From NCBI GenBank assembly GCA_016208805.1, contig JACQXL010000162.1, positions 1 to 11,977 on the forward strand: a stretch of DNA of 11,977 nt, read 5' to 3'. Under the pieces are notes generated by a model. That model was not told the DNA's origin and did not search any database. It worked only from the letters and a program-made list of their open reading frames with translations. Numbering within the stretch: position 1 is the stretch's first letter; each line of letters begins with the position of its first letter. This document shows, in pieces, positions 1-4,560 of the stretch. The position numbers were made by a program, and so were the translations under genes. Source of the stretch: Planctomycetota bacterium (GTDB lineage: Bacteria; Planctomycetota; MHYJ01; JACQXL01).

Positions 1-8
1 CCCTTTTG

Positions 9-96
9 TCATTCTGAACGGAGCGAAGCGGAGTGAAGAATCTCCGTTTTATGCGTATTTGGGACGAGATTCTTCGCCCTACGGGCTCAGAATGAC
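9..96. repeat. Intergenic hairpin repeat, copy 1
   Basis: Two nested perfect inverted repeats are visible. GTCATTCTGA (9-18) pairs with TCAGAATGAC (87-96), and GAAGAATCTC (35-44) pairs with GAGATTCTTC (66-75). The same two pairs in the same order occur in the element at 4141-4371, so this is a second, diverged member of that family. The bases just before position 9 also match the reverse complement of the right end of that element, so the copy may begin upstream of the window. No coding potential is seen. It is probably a non-autonomous palindromic repeat. Confidence 0.7.
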
Positions 97-219
97 ACTC
101 TCCGGGTGGTCTTTTTCCCATTTCGCAAGAGTTCAGTAATTTAGTATCATCGGCCAAGTATTAGAACAGGACCTATGACTGAGTCCAAGCCGTAAGTATG
201 TACTTAATCGCCCGCGGGG

Positions 220-659
220 GTGCTACCAATTGCTATACGCCTATCTACTACTTCACAGACGGCGGGCTACCCATCCAGAGGGGGTGGGCTACCAATTTCT
301 ATACACCCATCTACCACTCCACAGATGGCGAGCTACCTATCCAGAGGGGGTGGGCTACTAATTGCTATACACCTATCCATCACTCCACAGACGGCGGGCG
401 ACCCATCCAGAGGGGGTGGGCTACCAAATTCTATACACCCATCTACTACTCCACAGACGACGGGCTACTAATCCAGAGGGGGTGGGCTACCAATTGCTAT
501 ACACCCATCTACCACTTCACAGACGGCGGGCTACCAGTCCAGAGGGGGTGGGCTACCGATTTCTATACACCCACCTACTACTCCACAGATGGCGGGCTAC
601 TAATCCAGAGGGGGCGGGCTACCCATCCAGAGGGGATGGGCTACCAGATGCCAAGCCGG
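220..659. repeat. Tandem array with nested 22/66/132-bp periods
   Basis: The core CTACC, or a close variant, recurs every 22 bp from 223 to 641, about 20 units. Three kinds of 22-bp unit alternate to give a 66-bp unit. The CCAGAGGGG core of that unit starts at 275, 341, 407, 473, 539 and 605, exactly 66 bp apart, with an extra 22-bp copy at 627. Successive 66-bp units alternate between AATTGC-like and AATTTC-like forms, implying an older 132-bp dimer. Because 66 is divisible by 3, long reading frames run through the array. One (198-749) would encode a 22-residue repeat containing IQRGWAT and FYTPIY. Differences between units fall on all three codon positions, so I do not see selection on a protein. 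The array most likely grew by slippage or unequal crossing-over. Confidence 0.9.
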
Positions 660-785
660 GATAGGATAAGGCACAGGTGGGGATATACCACCCCGGAGGG
701 TAGTGCTAACATTTGCTCGCATTTGCTCACTTTTGTACCTTTTCCTTGATTTTCACCCCTGAACATACTAACCTGATGGGTAGTT
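660..785. other. Intergenic leader of the HTH gene
   Basis: This gap between the tandem array and the next gene holds a short direct repeat, ATTTGCTC twice at 10-bp spacing (about 710-727), and a weak 5-bp inverted repeat GGTGG/CCACC (676-692). I find no -35/-10 pair with acceptable spacing and no strong Shine-Dalgarno site before the ATG at 786. Confidence 0.4.
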
Positions 786-1289
786 ATGGAAAAATTACTG
801 GCACTAAAAGAGGTCAGCCGGAGTTTAAGCGTTTCCATTTATACGCTCAGGCGGATGGTACGACGAGGTGAGATACCGGTTATCAAGGTCGGCCAACGTT
901 GGCGGGTTGAAGCCGGTGCGCTGGAGTTTTACCTCAGGAGCCGCCAGCAATTTTCAGGCGATATCACCCAGTCAAAACTATATTTCCGGGATGAAATACT
1001 GGCGCATTACCGGACCGATGTACGTTACTATGTTCAGGAAGGCGTGCATCGGGGCCGGCTGGGGCTGAAACAGGACCGCCGCGACATCCACGCCCTAAAG
1101 TCATTGCCAGGGTCATCTGGAAAAGGACCTAAAGATGTCCCCGGACTATTTTACGAACTCTACTTCTGGAAAGCAAAACTAAAGGACGGCTCAATCGTGG
1201 TGATGGTCAAACCGGAGGCATTCTACAAACTGCCCGGGGCCGAACAGCACAAATGGCGGCCGTACACGATAACTAATCCGGTGATATAA
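786..1289 (+). CDS. Excisionase/MerR-like HTH protein with unrecognised C-terminal domain
   Basis: The 167-residue product begins with a helix-turn-helix of the excisionase/MerR-like HTH_17 kind (residues about 4-50). It shows the typical order: a helix with LKEVSRSLSVS, a recognition segment YTLRRMVRRGEIP, a strand VIKVGQRWRV, and a helix EAGALEFYL. Such domains bind DNA in phage excisionases and small regulators. Residues about 65-167 form a second segment rich in aromatic and charged residues (YRTDVRYYVQEG, FYELYFWKAKLKDGSIVVMV, WRPYTI) that I do not recognise. The start is well fixed, because the frame is closed by TGA at 774-776 and 786 is the first start codon after it. The ribosome site is weak. 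No integrase lies nearby, so a role in recombination is not supported. A transcriptional regulator or a relic of a mobile element are both possible. Confidence 0.8.
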   Translation: MEKLLALKEVSRSLSVSIYTLRRMVRRGEIPVIKVGQRWRVEAGALEFYLRSRQQFSGDITQSKLYFRDEILAHYRTDVRYYVQEGVHRGRLGLKQDRRDIHALKSLPGSSGKGPKDVPGLFYELYFWKAKLKDGSIVVMVKPEAFYKLPGAEQHKWRPYTITNPVI

Positions 1290-1410
1290 ATCCGAAATAC
1301 CTGCCCGTCCCCCGCCAGACCCCTGCCGGGCTGGTGTCGGTCCCCACCCGACTGTCCGTCCCTGCCCCGCTCCTTCAGTCAGAAAGGCGGGGTCTATGGT
1401 TGCGGTTTCC

Positions 1411-1439
1411 TTGACGCCGTTTTCTTCTTATGATACGAT
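1411..1439 (+). promoter_or_regulatory. cooT promoter (sigma-70 type)
   Basis: TTGACG (1411-1416) and TACGAT (1434-1439) are separated by exactly 17 bp. Transcription should begin about 6-8 bases past the -10, at 1445-1447, which coincides with the cooT ATG at 1446. No Shine-Dalgarno sequence lies before that ATG, so the mRNA is probably leaderless. The same TACGAT -10 occurs in the nikR promoter. Confidence 0.65.
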
Positions 1440-1445
1440 ACTTTT

Positions 1446-1628
1446 ATGTGCGAGGTGAACGTTTATATTAAAAAGGGCGCCAAAGAGACCCTGGTGCTCA
1501 AGGATGTTGATGTTGTCAAGCCGGACGGGGCCAAGGTGGTCATCAGCAATATCTTCGGCGAACAGAAGATAATCAAGGCGCGCATCAAAGAAGTCAATCT
1601 GGCTAATCACAAGATCGTCCTGGAATAA
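1446..1628 (+). CDS. cooT: CooT-family nickel-binding protein
   Basis: This 60-residue protein begins Met-Cys-Glu and ends in the pattern FGEQKIIKARIKEVNLANHK. It matches the small CooT family (about 60-66 residues). In Rhodospirillum rubrum CooT belongs to the carbon monoxide dehydrogenase locus and binds Ni(II) at its dimer interface through Cys2. Cys2 is present here and is the only cysteine. The start is certain, since an in-frame TGA lies at 1431-1433 and the family requires Cys at position 2. The gene sits upstream of nikR and a candidate nickel transporter, which supports a role in cytoplasmic nickel handling, perhaps for CO dehydrogenase or hydrogenase. No such enzyme is in the window. 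A terminator-like hairpin follows, so it is probably transcribed alone. Confidence 0.85.
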   Translation: MCEVNVYIKKGAKETLVLKDVDVVKPDGAKVVISNIFGEQKIIKARIKEVNLANHKIVLE

Positions 1629-1650
1629 CAACCATTTCAGTAAACAGATT

Positions 1651-1684
1651 AAACGGATTTATCTGATTGGAATTATCCGTTTTT
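1651..1684 (+). terminator. Possible terminator after cooT
   Basis: AAACGGAT (1651-1658) pairs with ATCCGTTT (1675-1682) around a 16-base loop, and a run of five T covers 1680-1684. The stem is short and AT-rich and the loop is long, so termination is plausible but not strong. A competing pair, CAGAT/ATCTG (1645-1665), overlaps it. Confidence 0.4.
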
Positions 1685-1689
1685 CTGAG

Positions 1690-1893
1690 ACTTTCCAATG
1701 GAAGTAGCAACGCCGTACCCCGAAAAGCACACAGAGTATCTAAAAATCCCCTCTTGAGAGGGGTGTCCCGACACGCAGTGTCGGGACGGGGTGTGTGAGA
1801 ACGAAACATGGGTAACACACCCCTAAATCCCCTCTTGATAGAGGGGACTTACCTCTTCTGCCTCAGTGGGTTTTGCTACTTCCATTGGAAAGT
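1690..1893. mobile_element. MITE-like element with 21-bp terminal inverted repeats
   Basis: The segment 1690-1710 is the exact reverse complement of 1873-1893 (21 of 21 bases; the inner ends are GTAGCAA and TTGCTAC). The 204-bp interior has no plausible gene. It carries a hairpin with a 10-bp stem, GTCCCGACAC/GTGTCGGGAC (about 1767-1790), and two near-identical ATCCCCTCTTGA direct repeats about 80 bp apart. No clear target-site duplication flanks it. The structure fits a non-autonomous, transposase-mobilised element inserted between cooT and nikR. Together with its flanks it accounts for most of the roughly 400-bp gene-free stretch 1629-2029. Confidence 0.7.
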
Positions 1894-1903
1894 GTCGTTT
1901 TTC

Positions 1904-1931
1904 TTGACATATTCTTTTCCGGTGCTACGAT
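1904..1931 (+). promoter_or_regulatory. nikR promoter
   Basis: A perfect -35 TTGACA (1904-1909) is followed after 16 bp by TACGAT (1926-1931), the same -10 hexamer as in the cooT promoter. Transcription would start near 1938 and leave a leader of about 90 bases carrying the CACAGAT-type repeat before the nikR start. Confidence 0.6.
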
Positions 1932-1948
1932 TATGATAAACGTAATAC
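1922..1948. promoter_or_regulatory. Candidate NikR operator over the nikR -10
   Basis: GTGCTAC (1922-1928) and GTAATAC (1942-1948) form an imperfect inverted repeat with a 13-bp spacer. As I recall it, the NikR site described for Geobacter/Desulfovibrio-type regulators is GTGTTAC, 13-14 bp, GTAACAC; each half here differs by one base. The site covers the -10 element, the right place for nickel-dependent autorepression. The assignment is an inference from pattern and position. Confidence 0.5.
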
Positions 1949-1953
1949 CGGGA

Positions 1954-2013
1954 ACCACAGATACACACAGATGAACACTGATTATCAGCGACCATCAGCG
2001 AAAATCTGCGTCC
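1954..2013. repeat. CACAGAT-type intergenic repeat, copy 1
   Basis: A run of degenerate CACAGAT/CATCAGCG modules spaced about 10-11 bp apart lies in the nikR leader. It is a diverged relative of the palindromic repeats at 3251-3290 and 11543-11600. It ends just before the nikR Shine-Dalgarno AAGGAG (2019-2024). Confidence 0.55.
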
Positions 2014-2029
2014 TAAAGAAGGAGATTAT

Positions 2030-2437
2030 ATGGGGCGGTTAGCCAGAATCGGCGTATCTATTGAGGCCGGATTGCTCAAGCAGTTTGACGGCTGGGTGGC
2101 CCGGGCCGGATACCCGACCCGGTCCGAGGCGGTCAAGGGGCTGGTCAGCGCCGCGCTGGTTGAGAAGCAGTGGGCCAAATCGGATAACAAGGTGGCCGGC
2201 GCAATTCTGTTCGTCTACGACCACCACAAACGCCAACTGGTCAACAAGATGCTGGAGGTCCAGCATAACTTTGAACGGGTGATTATCTCGGTCCAGCATA
2301 TCCACCTGGACCATAACAACTGCCTGGAAATCATCGCAGTCCGGGGCCGGGTCAGGGAAATTCAGGCGCTGATGTCCGGTATTAAAAGAATCAAGGGGTT
2401 GAAACATTCTAACCTGACAATAACCGCAACCGGGTAG
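2030..2437 (+). CDS. nikR: Nickel-responsive transcriptional regulator NikR
   Basis: This 135-residue protein has the standard NikR layout. An N-terminal ribbon-helix-helix DNA-binding domain (about 1-48; IGVSIEAGLLKQFDGWV then YPTRSEAVKGLV) precedes an ACT-like nickel-binding and tetramerisation domain (about 52-135). The four square-planar nickel ligands of the E. coli protein (His76, His87, His89, Cys95) align with His79, His90, His92 and Cys98, with identical spacing. The segment VQHIHLDHNNCLEI is diagnostic. NikR binds DNA when nickel is present and usually represses nickel-uptake genes. AAGGAG (2019-2024) lies 5 bases before the ATG. It is followed by an outer-membrane transporter gene and a candidate nickel permease gene, its likely targets, and a candidate operator overlaps its own promoter. 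Confidence 0.95.
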   Translation: MGRLARIGVSIEAGLLKQFDGWVARAGYPTRSEAVKGLVSAALVEKQWAKSDNKVAGAILFVYDHHKRQLVNKMLEVQHNFERVIISVQHIHLDHNNCLEIIAVRGRVREIQALMSGIKRIKGLKHSNLTITATG

Positions 2438-2446
2438 TATATATTT

Positions 2447-2483
2447 TTGCAGAGCGGTAGCACGATTGTCATAATAATGCTAC
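2447..2483 (+). promoter_or_regulatory. Putative promoter with flanking inverted repeat before the porin gene
   Basis: TTGCAG (2447-2452), 17 bp, then CATAAT (2470-2475) forms a weak promoter. A perfect inverted repeat GTAGCA (2457-2462)/TGCTAC (2478-2483) frames its -10. The left arm GTAGCAC is the exact reverse complement of the half-site GTGCTAC in the nikR operator, but the two arms face the opposite way. It may be a second NikR site or another regulator's site; this is inference. Confidence 0.35.
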
Positions 2484-2501
2484 TGGAAAGGAGGATGGAA
2501 G

Positions 2502-3251
2502 ATGAAAATATGGGCGACCCTGCTGTCGGCGGCACTGGTCTGCCTGGCCGCGGCCGAGGCCTTGCCGTGCCGGCCGATGGCCACCGAGGATTGCGGCACG
2601 ACCTCGGCCGGGAAACCGTCTTTATAATTCGGGCCCGGCTGCAATGTTGCCGGAAACGATACCTCGTCTGCCTTTTGCGGCGTGCTGAACTACGGGATGA
2701 CCGCTAACTGGGATATCGGCATAGAAATCCCTTATGTCTATTCCAACCCGGCAAATGACGTTGTGGAAAACGGGCTGGGCGATGTGGTGCTAAAAAGCAA
2801 ATACCGAATTATGGAAGAAACTGCTTCCCGGCCGGCCTTCCTGCTCAAGCCGACCCTGAAACTGCCCAGCGGCAATGAGGATAAAGGTCTGGGCAGCGGC
2901 AAGCCGGATACCGGCCTGCTGGCCGTGTTCACCAAGGGATTCGGAGGCTTGACCGGACATTTTAACGCCGGTTATTATGCGGCTGATTTGACCAAGGATG
3001 ATGTCTGGAAAGGCACCAGCGGTATTTTAGCCTCGGGCGCGTTGATACCGCTTGATAAAAGGTTTACGTTAGCCACCGAGTTAATCTATGAGCCGACTTT
3101 TAATTCGGATGCGTCTGATAATTCTTTTGATAATCTGACCGGCATCATCTGGACTGTAAACGAAAGGACGACATACGATTTTGGGGTCAGATTTGACATA
3201 GAGGATGCCGCGGAGTATCAGTTGATAGTTGGGGTGTCTATTGGTTTTTAG
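2502..3251 (+). pseudogene. Outer-membrane transporter (MetA-pathway type), interrupted by an in-frame TAA
   Basis: A strong AAAGGAGG (2487-2494) lies 7 bases before ATG 2502. The frame opens with a signal peptide (MKIWATLLSAALVCLAAAEA) and a mature start CRPMATEDCGTTSAGK. It then meets TAA at 2625-2627 and continues open in the same frame to TAG at 3249-3251, 249 codons in all. The part after the stop (NWDIGIEIPYVY, GLGDVVLKSKYRI, LKPTLKLPSG, then beta strands ending LIVGVSIGF) matches the outer-membrane beta-barrel family called transporter or phenol MetA degradation. Where the TAA lies, homologues usually have a Leu-Glu-x-Gly-like motif, so one GAA-to-TAA change would explain it. The C-terminal Phe is typical of a barrel. 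Between nikR and a permease, nickel passage across the outer membrane is the likely role. Real nonsense mutation, sequence error or readthrough cannot be separated here. Confidence 0.75.
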
Positions 3252-3290
3252 CCACGGATAGACACAGATTAAATCCGTGTAATCCGTGGC
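3251..3290. repeat. CACAGAT-type palindromic repeat, copy 2
   Basis: GCCACGGAT (3251-3259) pairs perfectly with ATCCGTGGC (3282-3290). Inside it ACACAGAT pairs with ATCCGTGT at 7 of 8 positions around a three-base loop. The hairpin starts on the last base of the porin stop codon and is not followed by a T run, so it resembles a dispersed palindrome more than an intrinsic terminator. It could still affect mRNA stability between the porin and permease genes. Confidence 0.7.
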
Positions 3291-3305
3291 TTACGGAGGC
3301 AAGAT

Positions 3306-4133
3306 ATGAGTAACGAATTAACGGCGCTGGCGATTACGGCCGCATCGCTGGGGTTTTTCCATACCCTGTTCGGGCCGGACCACTACCTGCCTTTCATCGT
3401 GATGGCCAAGGCACGGGCCTGGTCGTTGCCCAAGACCATCTGGCTGACGGTTCTGTGCGGCATCGGCCATATCGGCAGTTCGGTCGTGCTCGGGCTGGTC
3501 GGCGTGGCGCTGGGTATCGGCGTGCTCAAACTGGAATCGGTGGAATCGGTCCGGGGTAATATTGCGGCCTGGTTGTTAATCGCATTCGGGCTGGTCTATT
3601 TCATCTGGGGCGTACGCCGGGCTATCCGTAACAAAACCCATCAACATCTGCATCATCATCCGCACGCGGAGTCGCACCCCGCCAACGGCGGGATACACTC
3701 CATCCCGCCTGTCCCGACGAATGTCGGGAATGATTTCGGGAATGAGGCCGAGGAACACGAACATAGCCATAACCACCACGAAGAACATCTTCATATGCAT
3801 TCCCGTTTGGGACTGGACTCCGCTGTCGCTACGCAGCCAAAGAACGAATTCAATATCACGCCCTGGGTGTTGTTTACCATATTTGTCTTCGGGCCGTGCG
3901 AGCCGTTGATTCCGATACTGATGTATCCGGCGGCCAAGAGCAGTCTGGGTGGGATGCTAATGGTCACGGCGGTGTTTGGGCTGGTTACCATATTGACGAT
4001 GCTGACCATTGTAGTGGCGGCTGTTTCCGGCGTGAACTTTATCCCGATGCACCGGCTGGAGCGTTATTCGCATGCCCTAGCCGGTGGGTCGATCCTGCTC
4101 TGCGGGCTGGTCATCCAATTCCTTGGATTATAG
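3306..4133 (+). CDS. NicO/UreH-like metal permease with His-rich loop, probably nickel
   Basis: The 275-residue integral membrane protein has about six predicted helices (near 8-30, 45-72, 86-103, 184-207, 213-240 and 255-273). The first carries the metal-transport signature HTLFGPDHYLPF (19-30) with His19, Asp25 and His26, and the second carries GIGHIG with His55. A second conserved patch is FGPCEPLIP (195-203). A loop between helices 3 and 4 is very rich in histidine (about 112-165), as in many nickel and cobalt transporters. These traits place it in the NicO/UreH/TauE-like group. GGAGG (3295-3299) lies 6 bases before the ATG. Position behind nikR supports nickel uptake, but the group also includes exporters, so direction is unproven. 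Part of the loop (about residues 125-142) is encoded by nested palindromes at 3678-3729, which look like an in-frame repeat insertion. Confidence 0.75.
   Translation: MSNELTALAITAASLGFFHTLFGPDHYLPFIVMAKARAWSLPKTIWLTVLCGIGHIGSSVVLGLVGVALGIGVLKLESVESVRGNIAAWLLIAFGLVYFIWGVRRAIRNKTHQHLHHHPHAESHPANGGIHSIPPVPTNVGNDFGNEAEEHEHSHNHHEEHLHMHSRLGLDSAVATQPKNEFNITPWVLFTIFVFGPCEPLIPILMYPAAKSSLGGMLMVTAVFGLVTILTMLTIVVAAVSGVNFIPMHRLERYSHALAGGSILLCGLVIQFLGL
3678..3729. repeat. Nested palindromes inside the permease coding sequence
   Basis: Three adjacent inverted repeats occur: CCCGCC/GGCGGG (3678-3692), GGCGGGAT/ATCCCGCC (3687-3709) and TCCCGAC/GTCGGGA (3712-3729). The last resembles the GTCCCGACAC/GTGTCGGGAC hairpin of the element at 1690-1893. 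They encode residues without histidine in an otherwise His-rich loop. Confidence 0.6.
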
Positions 4134-4140
4134 AATCTTA

Positions 4141-4371
4141 CAGGGTGTCCAAAAAGTGTCATTCTGAAGCCGATGGACATCGGCTGAAGAATCTCATCCT
4201 CTCAAAACCGCATAAAACTTGAGATTCTTCACGGAGTTTACCCTGAGCGTAAGTAGATTCTTCGCTTCGCTCAGAATGACAGTAAGCGAAGGGCTTCGCT
4301 CCCTGCCTGTGCCGTGTTCGGCACGGCAGACAGGCGTTCAGAATGACAAAAGGGGCTTTTTGGACACCCTG
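4141..4371. mobile_element. MITE-like element with 16-bp terminal inverted repeats
   Basis: CAGGGTGTCCAAAAAG (4141-4156) is exactly inverted at 4356-4371. Inside are further pairs: GTCATTCTGA (4158-4167) with TCAGAATGAC (4271-4280), an 11-bp pair around GAAGAATCTC/GAGATTCTTC (4186-4230), and small GC-rich hairpins such as GCCGATG/CATCGGC. A third copy of the TCAGAATGAC motif near 4338-4347 suggests a composite. The element starts 8 bases after the permease stop. No open frame in it looks real and no clear target duplication is visible. It fits a non-autonomous transposable element of the same family as the repeat at 9-96. It forms the first half of the gene-free stretch 4134-4560; the rest is AT-rich promoter and leader DNA. 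Confidence 0.75.
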
Positions 4372-4466
4372 TTTTGTTAGCAATTTGTTGATTATTACGA
4401 ATATAATATCAATTATCTCTAACGGGGTCAATGAAAACTCGCCATATTTGTTTCTAAGGATTTTTC

Positions 4467-4495
4467 TTGACATTTTAGGTCTCTGAAAGTATTTA
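4467..4495 (+). promoter_or_regulatory. Probable promoter of the HEAT/receiver gene
   Basis: A perfect -35 TTGACA (4467-4472) is followed after 17 bp by a poor -10, TATTTA (4490-4495); TATGGT at 4494-4499 is an alternative with a 21-bp spacer. The leader to ATG 4561 carries a small hairpin CCGCT/AGCGG (4526-4542) and AAAGGA (4545-4550), 10 bases before the start. Confidence 0.4.
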
Positions 4496-4560
4496 TGGTA
4501 TAAATTGTCTGCCCATATGGCGTATCCGCTGCCAACAAGCGGTGAAAGGAAAGCGATTTT

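Noticed and set aside
220..659. Possible CRISPR array
   Set aside because: There are no unique spacers; the whole 66-bp unit repeats head to tail, and no cas gene is nearby.
198..749. Open frame of 183 codons encoding a 22-residue repeat protein
   Set aside because: It is a by-product of the 66-bp repeat. Two other frames are also partly open, unit differences are spread over all codon positions, and no ribosome site precedes the ATG.
1365..1392. CCCCGC/GCGGGG hairpin before the cooT promoter as a terminator of the HTH gene
   Set aside because: The stem is only about 6 bp, the loop is long and no T run follows.
1603..1818. Minus-strand frame across the cooT end and the 1690-1893 element
   Set aside because: It crosses a terminal inverted repeat and internal hairpins and shows no domain.
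2447..2707. Alternative frame of 86 codons over the start of the porin gene
   Set aside because: The strong ribosome site and signal peptide belong to the frame starting at 2502; this one lacks both.
4402..4407. Perfect TATAAT in the AT-rich gap after the 4141 element
   Set aside because: No -35 at 15-19 bp spacing could be paired with it, so it is probably chance in AT-rich DNA.
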